This document shows, in pieces, positions 37,140 through 45,657 of a stretch of DNA of 64,000 bases; the stretch's first letter is position 1; the number at the start of each line of letters is the position of its first letter. Location of the stretch: contig JACDNZ010000004.1 in the NCBI GenBank assembly GCA_017656345.1, forward strand, positions 1 through 64,000, given 5' to 3'. A program made the position numbers and the translations under genes. A model generated the notes under the pieces. The model searched no databases. It saw only the letters and a program-made list of their open reading frames with translations, and was not told the origin of the DNA. This DNA is from Thermosipho sp. (in: thermotogales). GTDB taxonomy: Bacteria > Thermotogota > Thermotogae > Thermotogales > Fervidobacteriaceae.

Positions 37140-38287
37140 TTATAAAATTCCATATCTCGCCCATTTAAATTCTTGTAAAATATATAAGTCACCAGTGCAT
37201 TAATAAGGTAAAAAACTGAGCTAATCATAAAAATAGTAAAATATCCTTCTGAACCAACCGCCAATTTTGCAAATATCATCGCAGCAATTGCACGCATAGC
37301 ATTATTAGCAAAATTTCTTATTCCTGCACTAGAAGCTAAAATATTATACGGTAAAAAAGACAAAACTAAAGTATTAAAGATAGGACTTACCATGTTCATT
37401 AAGGTAAATCGACCAATATATATAGTAACAAAACTTATAGGTTCTCTAACAATAGCTAAAAAGAATATTAAGACAGGCACAATAAAATGAGCAGTAAGTA
37501 ATAATCTACCAGCACCAAATTTTTTACCAAGCTTATGAGAAAACGCTGCTCCAATACTTGTTCCTAATTGAGCAAAAGCGAGTATAAATCCAATTAGTGT
37601 TGCACTCATTGAAAACAAATCATAAAATATAACGTTACCAAAATGAATAAACAAACCTGCACCAAAACCTACACTTGCAGTAGAAAAGATAAAAAACCAA
37701 AACACTTTTCTTTGAAAATCATCCAAAACAAACTTTCCTCTTTCAATTTTTTTCTCCTTCAAATTAAACAATGGAAATATTGCAAATAACCTTAAAATCA
37801 TTGCAAAAATCATAACAATTTTAAAACCAAATAAATCACCTAAAAAGCCACCTGTAGCATTCCCCAGAACACCTGTCAACATATTTGCTCCAAAATTCAT
37901 TCCAAAAAACTTTGCTCTATTTTTGTTATGTGTATTTTCAACTATAAATACATCGGAAATAATTCTAGTTGTTGCATTCAATCCTCCATACAAAAAAGAA
38001 ACAAGATAAAGATACCAGGTTGATACTGGAAATAATCTCATTATTGCAAAAACAACAATCAAAGGTTGAATTATAAAAATAATTCTCTTCCTTCCAACCC
38101 TATCCGATATAAATCCGATCAGAAGTGCAAGTAAAGCACCACCCCAGAGATTATATGACATAATAGTACCAATTACTTCATTATTAAATCCTAATAATTT
38201 GAGATAAAGATTAAATAATACTTGATAAATATTTCGAGATACACCATTTAAAAATGTAAAGAAAACTATTTTTACTGGCGCACTCAT
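37133..38287 (-). CDS. MFS transporter
   Basis: 384 residues from the chosen ATG (MSAPVKIVFF), with about 12 membrane helices. The loop 2-3 motif GFISDRVGRKR is the MFS signature. The substrate is unknown; the GH20 gene upstream on the same strand hints at amino sugars, but the MFS gene has its own promoter. A longer open frame begins 51 bases earlier but would read through the promoter palindrome, so the shorter start, behind AAGGGAG, is preferred. Confidence 0.88.
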   Translation of the reverse strand: MSAPVKIVFFTFLNGVSRNIYQVLFNLYLKLLGFNNEVIGTIMSYNLWGGALLALLIGFISDRVGRKRIIFIIQPLIVVFAIMRLFPVSTWYLYLVSFLYGGLNATTRIISDVFIVENTHNKNRAKFFGMNFGANMLTGVLGNATGGFLGDLFGFKIVMIFAMILRLFAIFPLFNLKEKKIERGKFVLDDFQRKVFWFFIFSTASVGFGAGLFIHFGNVIFYDLFSMSATLIGFILAFAQLGTSIGAAFSHKLGKKFGAGRLLLTAHFIVPVLIFFLAIVREPISFVTIYIGRFTLMNMVSPIFNTLVLSFLPYNILASSAGIRNFANNAMRAIAAMIFAKLAVGSEGYFTIFMISSVFYLINALVTYIFYKNLNGRDMEFYNH

Positions 38288-38301
38288 ATAATTTCTCCCT
38301 T

Positions 38302-38350
38302 TTAATTCGTTATACGAATTAATTATACCAAACCGCAACCATATTTACAA
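38302..38350 (-). promoter_or_regulatory. Promoter of the MFS gene with palindromic operator
   Basis: -35 TTGTAA (38350-38345), 17-bp spacer, -10 TATAAT (38327-38322). A 21-bp palindrome with perfect 9-bp arms (TTAATTCGT / ACGAATTAA, 3-bp centre) occupies 38302-38322, exactly over the start point near 38315. This is the position of a repressor operator. Confidence 0.7.
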
Positions 38351-38525
38351 AGATATCTTAACGGCTTAAACAATACAAAATTTAATATTTGATTTTTCCA
38401 AACCTTTATTTACAAGCCATCAAGCTTGGTAGGTAAATAAAAACCTTTAAAAAAACTTGCTCATCTCTAATGGATGATTTAAGAAGAGGCTAAAAGATGT
38501 TTAGATTTTTTATTTTTTTAAGTAT

Positions 38526-40355
38526 CTAATTTAAATAATTATAAATCTTTGTAAGTTTATTTAAACTGTTATTTAATCCCCCTACCCTATTTCTTTTTTG
38601 CCAAATAATCTTATACTCATCAACTAATTTTTCAAATCTGTATTTAAATTCCTGCTTTATTATCTTGGGCAAATCTTCCAAACTTTTTGATTTAGTTTTT
38701 AAAAATGATATTATCAAATCAACGGAAAATAAAGCAATTTCGATTGAATTTTTAATCTCGTCTTTCACCAGTCTATTTGAAGAGTCATAGTTTTCCAAGT
38801 TTCTTAATGTAGAAAGATTTTTTTCCAAAATATCTTTTACTGCATTTAAATTTTCCAATTTTAACTTCTTAATCATTGGATTATCCAAAAGAATTCCTTC
38901 AGGATAAAGTAAAGGTAAAACAAAAAATGACGAATTTGGTACTTCAATGCCTGTCAACTTATATGCATTACCAATATCATATAAAATTTTCCCCAAAGAT
39001 TCTCTTTCAAATAAATGAACATCTAAAGCATTAACCAAATCTAAGGTTTTATTTTCATGAAACCCCCAACTAACAGCAGCACCATACATAAAACCAATAA
39101 ATGAAATTGGAAGATGTTGCCAATGGCCATTATCACCCCAATCAGTTAAAAGAACACCTCTTGCTTTAAATTTTAAACCATTTTCTATTGCATTTTGAAT
39201 ATTTAAGATTGCATTTTCAACTCTCCCCAATATCGAATTCCAACTAGAAGTACCTGGACAAACATAAAAATCATAATTTTCAAACAAAGAACATTCCTTT
39301 TCAAAAGGATAGTTTTTTTCATAACCCCAAATTAAAACAATAATATCATTTGGTAATTTATTAATCAAATCTGGGTGGTTTTTAATTATATCTCCCCACA
39401 TCATCATTTTTTTTCCATATCTTTTAACTACTTGATAAATCTTTAAAACAAAATCTAAATAAACCCTTCCTTTCCCATACTTTTCACATAATTTTTTTGA
39501 TTTACCCAAACACAAATCAAAAGTTTCATCGCAATTAACATTAAACTTTTTACTTCTAAAATGAGGAAGTAATTCTTCATACAATGAAGACAAAAATTCA
39601 ATAGTTTCATCTACAGCTGGTGATAAAGTAAAAGGATTTGAAAAATGTTCACCCCATGGAGTATCGAACTCAAAAGTTTCAGCCATATGTTTATATTCTT
39701 CATGAATCAACCATTTTTCCATATGTCCAAACGAAGATTGATTGGGAACTAATTCTATAAATCTTTCCTTGCAATATTTATCCAATCTTATAATGTCCTC
39801 ACTTGTAAGTGGTGAAAAATTCTTCCACACCTTTTCATGTTCACTATAAGCAAATGTATGTTCAGTATAAAGTTGTAACTGATTGTACTTCAATTCTGAA
39901 AGTAAATCAATAATTTCAAATAAAGTCTCCATTTTCGGAACTTTGTCCCTACTTATATCGATCAAAACACCTCTTTCAAGGATATCTGGCCAGTCATGTA
40001 TTTCAAGAATTGGTATTGACGTTCCATAATTTCTTATGAGCTGGATAAGCGTCATTAATCCAAAATGAAGTCCTTCGTTATTATTACCATATACCTTAAT
40101 CCCGTCTGAGGTTACTATAAGTTTATAACCAGATTTTTCTTTTACTTTTGCTCTATTTACCTCTGCAATTATTGAAGTTTTTTTGTTCTTGGAGTAAGAA
40201 ATTATAATTTCAACACCGAATGGTTTCAAAATATTTTTTAATCTTTCTGCACTTTTAAATAAATTTTTAGTCGATATAAAAATATAATCCCCAGATTTTA
40301 ACTGAAACATCCCATCTTTTAAACGTAGTTCTTTAGGGTTTGGAACCAATATCAT
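38526..40355 (-). CDS. Glycoside hydrolase family 20 (beta-N-acetylhexosaminidase-like)
   Basis: 609 residues. A GH20b-like N-terminal domain (about 1-115, GLHFGLMTLIQLI) is followed by the barrel (from about 120: ERGVLIDISRDKVP, FGHMEKW) with the catalytic Asp-Glu pair D276-E277 in NVNCDETFDL. A helical C-terminal region follows. There is no signal peptide, so it acts on imported or recycled amino sugars, for example from peptidoglycan or chitin fragments. The ATG follows GAGGTGAT; an in-frame GTG within that SD is rejected. Confidence 0.88.
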   Translation of the reverse strand: MILVPNPKELRLKDGMFQLKSGDYIFISTKNLFKSAERLKNILKPFGVEIIISYSKNKKTSIIAEVNRAKVKEKSGYKLIVTSDGIKVYGNNNEGLHFGLMTLIQLIRNYGTSIPILEIHDWPDILERGVLIDISRDKVPKMETLFEIIDLLSELKYNQLQLYTEHTFAYSEHEKVWKNFSPLTSEDIIRLDKYCKERFIELVPNQSSFGHMEKWLIHEEYKHMAETFEFDTPWGEHFSNPFTLSPAVDETIEFLSSLYEELLPHFRSKKFNVNCDETFDLCLGKSKKLCEKYGKGRVYLDFVLKIYQVVKRYGKKMMMWGDIIKNHPDLINKLPNDIIVLIWGYEKNYPFEKECSLFENYDFYVCPGTSSWNSILGRVENAILNIQNAIENGLKFKARGVLLTDWGDNGHWQHLPISFIGFMYGAAVSWGFHENKTLDLVNALDVHLFERESLGKILYDIGNAYKLTGIEVPNSSFFVLPLLYPEGILLDNPMIKKLKLENLNAVKDILEKNLSTLRNLENYDSSNRLVKDEIKNSIEIALFSVDLIISFLKTKSKSLEDLPKIIKQEFKYRFEKLVDEYKIIWQKRNRVGGLNNSLNKLTKIYNYLN

Positions 40356-40373
40356 ACTTATCACCTCGATTAC

Positions 40374-40379
40374 ATTATA
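40374..40379 (-). promoter_or_regulatory. Promoter -10 of the GH20 gene
   Basis: TATAAT on the minus strand. The predicted start leaves a leader of about 12 bases that is mostly the SD GAGGTGAT. The -35 is weak. Confidence 0.45.
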
Positions 40380-40414
40380 TAATATTTTTACTAAAAAATG
40401 TTAAAACAAAATTT

Positions 40415-40444
40415 TGGACAATTTGTTGAATTTTAGAGTATAAT
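40415..40444 (+). promoter_or_regulatory. Promoter of the plsY-like operon
   Basis: -35 TGGACA (one mismatch to consensus), 18-bp spacer, -10 TATAAT at 40439-40444. Confidence 0.62.
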
Positions 40445-40477
40445 AATACCAGAAGCAAATTGAAAGGATGAGAAAAC

Positions 40478-41095
40478 ATGCATGCCCTAATTTTTACAAT
40501 AGAATTTTTCACAGGGTCTTTAATGTTTTCTTACTGGATTGGACATTCTTTAGGAATTAATCTAAAAAATATAAGAGACGGAAATCCCGGGGCTTTTAAT
40601 CTCGGACATTCTGCAGGACTTATTTATGGAATTTTAGGGGCATCTCTAGATTTTTTTAAAGGATACTTCCCTCTTATTTTTTTCTTGAAAATCCTAGATA
40701 CTACTGATTATAAAATAATTTTTATCTTTCTTGCACCAATATTAGGCCATGCATTTTCACCATTTCTCAAATTTAAAGGAGGAAAGGCTCTTGCAGTTAC
40801 TTTCGGAGTCTGGAGTGCTTTAACAAACTTTAAAATATCTTTTATATATGCCGTTATACTTGGCATACTTAAATCCTTTGAAAGAAAAATAAACAAAAAT
40901 AAACCATCCATCCCTGAAATTGATGCATTACTTGATTTAACTGGTTTTGGAATTGTTGGAGTAATAATGTTTATGTTCCAGTTCAACAACTTACTTTTAC
41001 AATTCTGGCTGTATAATTTTGTTTTACTGATTTTCAAAAGGACTAAAGACATATATGCAATAATAAACTTATTTCTTAATAAGGAACATAATTAG
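40478..41095 (+). CDS. PlsY-like glycerol-3-phosphate acyltransferase
   Basis: 205 residues with several membrane helices. PlsY motifs are recognisable but altered: NIRDGNPGAFNLGHSAG (usual form: R.GSGN.GATN) and LGHAFSPFLKFKGGKALA (usual form: GH..P....FKGGKG.A). The family acylates glycerol-3-phosphate from acyl phosphate at the membrane. The changed glycines suggest a paralogue, perhaps with another acceptor. The next gene (MBL fold) begins within about 11 bases. Confidence 0.78.
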   Translation: MHALIFTIEFFTGSLMFSYWIGHSLGINLKNIRDGNPGAFNLGHSAGLIYGILGASLDFFKGYFPLIFFLKILDTTDYKIIFIFLAPILGHAFSPFLKFKGGKALAVTFGVWSALTNFKISFIYAVILGILKSFERKINKNKPSIPEIDALLDLTGFGIVGVIMFMFQFNNLLLQFWLYNFVLLIFKRTKDIYAIINLFLNKEHN

Positions 41096-41106
41096 GGGTG
41101 AAAAAG

Positions 41107-41850
41107 TTGAAAATTAAAATTCTATGCAATGATTCTGCAAGAAAGAATTTTTTCTATGAACATGGTCTTTCAATCTTAATCAATGATACTATTTTATTTG
41201 ATACAGGACAATCTGATGTTTTTATCAAAAATGGTAAAAAATTACATGTCGATTTTCAGAAAATTGAAAAAATTTTTATTTCTCATGGGCACTACGATCA
41301 CATTGGAGGTTTAATTCACCTTCAAGGTAAAACAAAAGCAACTGTGTATATCCACAAAAAAGCTTTAATTCCTAAATTTAGCGCCAAAAAATTTGCAGGA
41401 ATTCCCTACGATTGGAGTAAAATTTCATTTAACATTGTCTATATAGAACAAGACACAACCATTGACAATGTACATATCATAAATTCCATCCCAGCAAATA
41501 ACGAAATAATCAATAAGAAATTTAATGTAAACGGAAAACAAGATTTATTTGATGATGAAATAAATTTAATTATTGATAATGTTCTTTTTACAGGATGTGC
41601 TCATAAAGGAATCGAAAACATCTTGAAATATGCGGCAAAAAATTATAAAATAAAAGCTGTGGTTGGTGGATTTCATTTGTTAGATGCTCCAAATGAAAGA
41701 ATTAAACAAATAATTGAGCTTTTTAAAAGTTATAATCTTAATGTTTTCCCATTACATTGCACCGGGAACAATGTGATTAAAATCCTAAAAAAAGAATTAA
41801 ATGAAAAATGTATAGAACTAAAAGCTGGTGATGAATGGAGGATAACATGA
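41107..41850 (+). CDS. Metallo-beta-lactamase-fold hydrolase (COG1237-like)
   Basis: 247 residues. The metal motif SHGHYDHIGG and upstream LFDTGQSDVFIKNG match the MBL-fold group annotated as metal-dependent hydrolases or dihydropterin-ribofuranosyl-aminobenzene 5'-phosphate synthase-like proteins. Later ligands lie in FTGCAHKG and the final PLHCTG. The reaction is unknown. The start is TTG, six bases after AGGGGTG; an in-frame GTG inside that SD is less likely. It overlaps the PadR gene by 4 nt. Confidence 0.82.
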   Translation: MKIKILCNDSARKNFFYEHGLSILINDTILFDTGQSDVFIKNGKKLHVDFQKIEKIFISHGHYDHIGGLIHLQGKTKATVYIHKKALIPKFSAKKFAGIPYDWSKISFNIVYIEQDTTIDNVHIINSIPANNEIINKKFNVNGKQDLFDDEINLIIDNVLFTGCAHKGIENILKYAAKNYKIKAVVGGFHLLDAPNERIKQIIELFKSYNLNVFPLHCTGNNVIKILKKELNEKCIELKAGDEWRIT

Positions 41851-42194
41851 GAAGAGGATCAGGAAGATACAGAAAAACTTTTATTGAACCGTTTATTTTG
41901 TTAATAATAGCAGAAACACCACTCCACGGTTATGAAATCGCAAATAGACTTTCCAAATACGGTATAGAACTTACCGAATTAGGTCAAATGGGCAATTTGT
42001 ACAGAATTCTATCCAAACTTGAAGATGAAAAATACATTACTTCTCAATGGGATTCAAATGCTCAAGGACCTTCTAAAAAGGTTTACTATATCACTCCAAA
42101 GGGTATTGAACAATTAAAAAATAACAAAGAAGAACTATTGAAAGTTAAAAAAATTATTGAAGAATTTATTTCAAAAGTTTCAAAATTTGAGTGA
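41847..42194 (+). CDS. PadR-family transcriptional regulator
   Basis: 115 residues. The winged helix is complete: PFILLIIAETPLHGYEIANR, LYRILSKLEDEKYI and the wing KVYYITPKGIEQLK; one C-terminal helix serves for dimerisation. The N-terminus MRRGSGRYR is basic. It is a close relative in layout of the second PadR gene at 61628. Candidate operators lie downstream (43876-43894 and a half site at 42215). SD GGAGG, ATGA overlap with the previous gene. Confidence 0.9.
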   Translation: MRRGSGRYRKTFIEPFILLIIAETPLHGYEIANRLSKYGIELTELGQMGNLYRILSKLEDEKYITSQWDSNAQGPSKKVYYITPKGIEQLKNNKEELLKVKKIIEEFISKVSKFE

Positions 42195-42206
42195 AGAGTT
42201 TTTTGC

Positions 42207-42235
42207 TTGACAACTATATGTAAAAATACTATAAT
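42207..42235 (+). promoter_or_regulatory. Consensus promoter upstream of the NAD(P)H oxidoreductase gene
   Basis: Perfect TTGACA, 17-bp spacer, TATAAT. It gives a leader of about 160 bases. The spacer and -10 contain TATATGTAAA (42215-42224), identical to the left half of the palindrome at 43876. Confidence 0.85.
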
Positions 42236-42243
42236 GAAATTGA

Positions 42244-42302
42244 AGATATATGCTAAATAAATATATCTCTTATCAATTTACTAATTTGTGAAAAATATAT
42301 CT
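42244..42302. repeat. Three copies of an ATATATCT octamer in a leader
   Basis: AGATATAT at 42244-42251 faces ATATATCT at 42261-42268 (8-bp arms, 9-bp gap), and a third ATATATCT lies at 42295-42302. In such AT-rich DNA this may be chance, but the spacing suits protein binding or a weak hairpin in the leader. Confidence 0.35.
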
Positions 42303-42360
42303 ATAATCTTCTTGAAAATTTTGTTTGAAACACAAATTATAATCATTTAATAATCATTAA

Positions 42361-42378
42361 TTGTGAAATTGTTCACTC
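42361..42378. promoter_or_regulatory. Probable Rex operator
   Basis: TTGTGAAATTGTTCACTC matches the Rex consensus TTGTGAAnnnnTTCACAA except at the last two bases. It lies 25 bases before the oxidoreductase start codon, just downstream of a second possible -10 (TATAAT at 42338-42343). Rex commonly controls NADH-oxidising enzymes, and rex is present at 57908. Confidence 0.65.
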
Positions 42379-42402
42379 AAATGCTATAAAGGAGGGATTT
42401 AA

Positions 42403-43746
42403 ATGAATAATAAATATGATGTAATTACTATTGGTGGAAGCGCTGCTGGTATTGTTGCAGCAACAACTGGAAAGTGTTGTTATCCCGATAAAAGTTTTTT
42501 AATGATTAGAAAAGAAAAAAATGCATTGGTTCCATGTGGTATACCTTATGTATTTGGATTTTTAGGAACCACTGAAAAAAACATAATACCACTGGAACCA
42601 ATAACAAAGGCAGGCATTGATTTTTTACAGGACGAAGTAATAAAAATTGACAGGGAAAACAAAAAAATCTTTACAAAGAATGGAAAAGAGTTTCAATATG
42701 AAAAGTTAATATTAGCCACCGGCTCAAGACCTTATGTTCCAAACATAAAAGGTAAAGACTTGAAAAACGTATTTACTGTCCCAAAAAACAAGGAATACTT
42801 AGATAATATGCTTGAAAAACTCAAAGAACTAAACAAAATAATAGTTATAGGTGCAGGATTCATTGGGGTCGAAGTATCCGATCAACTAGCTCATATTGGA
42901 AAAGATGTTACTCTCATCGAAATATTACCTCATATCCTGGGTAAAGCATTTGATAGTGATATTGCCAAAATAGCTCAAGAAGAACTTGAAAAATTAGGTG
43001 TAAAAGTTTTGACAAATACAAAAGTTACAGAAATCACTGGAACTGAAAAAGTTAAAGGTGTAACATTAGATAATGGTGAAATTTTAGATGCAGATGCGGT
43101 AATTTTTGCTACTGGATACATCCCAAATTCAGAATTAGCAAGAAACGCTGGGTTGGAATTAAATAAATATAACGCTATAAGAGTTGACAGTTATATGAGA
43201 ACAAACGATCCAGATATTTTTGCAATTGGAGATTGTGCTCAGAAAGTTGATTTCATTACAAGAAGAAGTGTTTCAATAATGCTTGCTTCAACTGCAACAT
43301 CCGAAGCAAGAATTGCTGGAATGAATTTGTACAAACTTTCAACTGTTAGAAGCTTTTTAGGTACAATTGCAATTTTCTCAACTAAAATAGGCAATAAGGT
43401 TTTTGCATCTGCAGGTTTAACTGAAGAAGAAGCACGAAAAAATAACTTTGATGTTAAAACAGGTTATTTTGAAGGAGTTGATAAACATCCTGGTTCTCTT
43501 CCTAACGCAAATAAACAAATAGTCAAATTAATTGTTTCAAAGGAATCAGATGTGGTAATAGGTGGGGAAGTTGTTGGTGGAGACACCGCCGGTGAACTTA
43601 TAAATGTTATTGGTATGGCAATTCAAAACAATGTCAGTATCACAGAATTATTTATTTCGCAAATTGGGACTCATCCTTTACTCACTTCCGCACCAACTGC
43701 CTACCCATTAATTAAAGCTGCACAAAATGTTTTTATATCAAAATAA
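42403..43746 (+). CDS. FAD-dependent NAD(P)H oxidoreductase (NADH oxidase/CoA-disulfide reductase family)
   Basis: 447 residues. FAD motif TIGGSAAGIVAA at the N-terminus, redox-type cysteine in VPCGIPY (residue about 44), NAD motif VIGAGFIGVEVSDQLAHIG, and the late FAD motif AIGDCAQ. The C-terminal dimer domain is present. The single active cysteine fits CoA-disulfide reductases, polysulfide reductases and NADH oxidases; the true acceptor is open. Regulation by Rex and perhaps PadR is suggested by sites upstream. A strong terminator separates it from the MinD-like operon. Confidence 0.88.
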   Translation: MNNKYDVITIGGSAAGIVAATTGKCCYPDKSFLMIRKEKNALVPCGIPYVFGFLGTTEKNIIPLEPITKAGIDFLQDEVIKIDRENKKIFTKNGKEFQYEKLILATGSRPYVPNIKGKDLKNVFTVPKNKEYLDNMLEKLKELNKIIVIGAGFIGVEVSDQLAHIGKDVTLIEILPHILGKAFDSDIAKIAQEELEKLGVKVLTNTKVTEITGTEKVKGVTLDNGEILDADAVIFATGYIPNSELARNAGLELNKYNAIRVDSYMRTNDPDIFAIGDCAQKVDFITRRSVSIMLASTATSEARIAGMNLYKLSTVRSFLGTIAIFSTKIGNKVFASAGLTEEEARKNNFDVKTGYFEGVDKHPGSLPNANKQIVKLIVSKESDVVIGGEVVGGDTAGELINVIGMAIQNNVSITELFISQIGTHPLLTSAPTAYPLIKAAQNVFISK

Positions 43747-43770
43747 GTTTAAGATAACCAAACCTCAAGA

Positions 43771-43810
43771 AAGCCCGCTTTTGTGATTTTGAAAGCGGGC
43801 TTATTTATTA
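43771..43810 (+). terminator. Terminator of the oxidoreductase gene
   Basis: An 11-bp perfect stem AAGCCCGCTTT / AAAGCGGGCTT with a 10-base loop, followed by ATTTATTATG. The T-run is short but the stem is strong. Confidence 0.82.
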
Positions 43811-43837
43811 TGAAATAAAAAATTCATTAAAACTAAA

Positions 43838-43866
43838 TTGACAGTATTTTATTTGTAGACTATAAT
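43838..43866 (+). promoter_or_regulatory. Consensus promoter of the MinD/NifX-like operon
   Basis: Perfect TTGACA, 17-bp spacer, perfect TATAAT. The start point is expected near 43873. Confidence 0.88.
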
Positions 43867-43875
43867 AAAAACAGA

Positions 43876-43894
43876 TATATGTAAATTACATATA
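43876..43894. promoter_or_regulatory. Perfect 19-bp palindrome, operator of the MinD/NifX-like operon
   Basis: TATATGTAAATTACATATA is a perfect inverted repeat around one central base. It sits just after the predicted start point and touches the SD AGGAGGG. ATGT/ACAT arms are typical of PadR operators, and a PadR gene lies 1.7 kb upstream. A bound repressor would block transcription, and in RNA the palindrome could also fold beside the ribosome site. Confidence 0.75.
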
Positions 43895-43906
43895 GGAGGG
43901 TTGTAC

Positions 43907-44755
43907 GTGAAAATAGCTATTTTAAGCGGAAAAGGAGGAACAGGCAAAACGACCGTTTCAACAAATCTCGCTTGGGTTTTATCCAAAATAACATCAGTTC
44001 AATTACTTGACGCCGATGTAGAAGAACCAAATGATCATATCTTCTTCGATATATCATTTGACCATGAAGAAAGTGTTGATCTTCTACTCCCAGTAGTTAA
44101 CAATGAAACATGCATCAGGTGTGGTGAATGTTCAAAAAACTGTCAATTCGGTGCTATATCAGTATTTAATTCAGGAACTATTGTTTTTGAAAACCTATGT
44201 CATGGATGTGGAGTGTGTAAAATGGTTTGCCCTGTCAATGCCATTACTGAAAAGTCAAAAAGTATCGGCAAAGTAATGCTTGGTACTATAAGTAAAAACC
44301 TTAAATTTGGAATGGGAATTTTGAATATCGGTGAACCCTCTGGAGTAAGAATTATTAGACAACTAAAAAAACATATCGATAATAAAGCTGAAGTTGTTAT
44401 TATCGACTCTCAACCAGGTACTTCCTGCCCTGTTGTAGAAACTTTGAGAAATGTTGACTTTGCTATTCTCGTCACCGAACCAACCACTTTTGGTTTACAT
44501 GACTTATCTTTAGCTATAGAACTTGTCAAAGAAATGAATATTCCTTCTGGAATCATTATTAACAGAGATAATTCCAAAACGAATATAATAGATAAATTTG
44601 CTGAAAAGGAAAATATTCCTATCTTAATGAAAATTCCTTTTAAAAAACAAATTGCAAAAATCTACTCAGAAGGAAATTTATTTTCAAAATTTCTACCAGA
44701 ATTCCAAGAAAAATTTCTTTCAGTCTATAAGATTATAAAGGGGTTGATTGAATGA
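43907..44755 (+). CDS. MinD-superfamily ATPase with inserted ferredoxin domain (Orp-like)
   Basis: 282 residues. Deviant Walker A SGKGGTGKTT at the N-terminus, LLDADVEEPN, and switch region IIDSQPGTSCPV place it in the MinD/Mrp family. Between them two [4Fe-4S] motifs are inserted (CIRCGECSKNC and CHGCGVCKMVC). Paired proteins of exactly this type occur in the orange-protein (ORP) operons of Desulfovibrio. It probably uses ATP to load or move a metal cluster. The start is GTG, six bases after AGGAGGG; a TTG directly against the SD is not usable. Confidence 0.92.
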   Translation: MKIAILSGKGGTGKTTVSTNLAWVLSKITSVQLLDADVEEPNDHIFFDISFDHEESVDLLLPVVNNETCIRCGECSKNCQFGAISVFNSGTIVFENLCHGCGVCKMVCPVNAITEKSKSIGKVMLGTISKNLKFGMGILNIGEPSGVRIIRQLKKHIDNKAEVVIIDSQPGTSCPVVETLRNVDFAILVTEPTTFGLHDLSLAIELVKEMNIPSGIIINRDNSKTNIIDKFAEKENIPILMKIPFKKQIAKIYSEGNLFSKFLPEFQEKFLSVYKIIKGLIE

Positions 44756-45657
44756 AACAAATAGCAATAGTCAGTGGAAAAGGCGGTACAGGAAAAACAA
44801 CCCTAAGTTCCTCTCTTGGAATTTTATTCAAAAACACTATTCTAGCTGATTGTGATGTCGACGCTGCTAATTTAAATCTTATGTTTAACTCAAAAATAAT
44901 TGAGAAATACGATTACTATGGAGGTAAAAAAGCAGTAATTGATCCCAAAAAATGTGACGGATGCGGTATATGTAAAGAAGTGTGTAGATTTGAAGCTGTT
45001 ATATACAAAAATAATATCTATAAAATCGATCAATATGCCTGTGAAGGTTGTAATGCGTGTGTTATTTCCTGCCCCCAGAAAGCCATCAAATTAACTGAAT
45101 CATTATCAGGCAATTATTACTACTCAACTTCTGAAAATAAAAACATTGTACACGCTAATTTAAATCCTGGCGAAGAAACCTCAGGAGGACTCGTTGCAGA
45201 AGTTAGAAAACTTTCAATTGAAAAGGGAAAAATTCTAAAAAAAGAAATTATATTGATTGATGGAGCTCCTGGTATTGGATGTCCAGCCACATCATCAATT
45301 ACAGCAACTTATTTTGTAATTATCGTTACAGAACCTACTTCCTCTGGAATACATGATTTAAAGAGAATTATCGATACTGTCAAACATTTTAAAAGAAATT
45401 TCGCAATAGTAATAAATAAGTACGATATTAACGAAGAAATAACTAATAAAATTGAAGAATTTTGTAAAACCGAAAACATTGAAATACTTGGAAAAATTCC
45501 TTTTGATGAAACGGTGGAAGAAGCAATTCTTAATACTAGACCCGTAGTTACATATGAAAATAGTAAAGCTGCAAAAGCAATAATAGAAATTTATAAAAAA
45601 CTATTAAAAATTATCAAAGAGGAGGGGAAAAATTATGAAAATAGCAATTCCATCTGA
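44752..45657 (+). CDS. Second MinD-superfamily ATPase with inserted ferredoxin domain (Orp-like)
   Basis: 301 residues, a paralogue of the gene before it and joined to it by an ATGA overlap. SGKGGTGKTT, LADCDVDAANLNLMF, ILIDGAPGIGCPA, with two [4Fe-4S] motifs inserted (CDGCGICKEVC and CEGCNACVISC). The two paralogues probably form a heterodimer, since each carries a full P-loop. The C-terminal 20 residues overlap the next gene. Confidence 0.92.
   Translation: MKQIAIVSGKGGTGKTTLSSSLGILFKNTILADCDVDAANLNLMFNSKIIEKYDYYGGKKAVIDPKKCDGCGICKEVCRFEAVIYKNNIYKIDQYACEGCNACVISCPQKAIKLTESLSGNYYYSTSENKNIVHANLNPGEETSGGLVAEVRKLSIEKGKILKKEIILIDGAPGIGCPATSSITATYFVIIVTEPTSSGIHDLKRIIDTVKHFKRNFAIVINKYDINEEITNKIEEFCKTENIEILGKIPFDETVEEAILNTRPVVTYENSKAAKAIIEIYKKLLKIIKEEGKNYENSNSI

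Noticed and set aside
38339-38525. Hairpins in the gap between the GH20 and MFS genes (TTTATTTAC/GTAAATAAA with inner CAAGC/GCTTG, and TCATC/GATGA) and micro-frames such as one of 10 codons at about 38497
   Set aside because: The stems are bulged or short and not followed by a proper T-run, and the micro-frames are low-complexity. I see nothing firm in this 187-base gap beyond the MFS promoter region.
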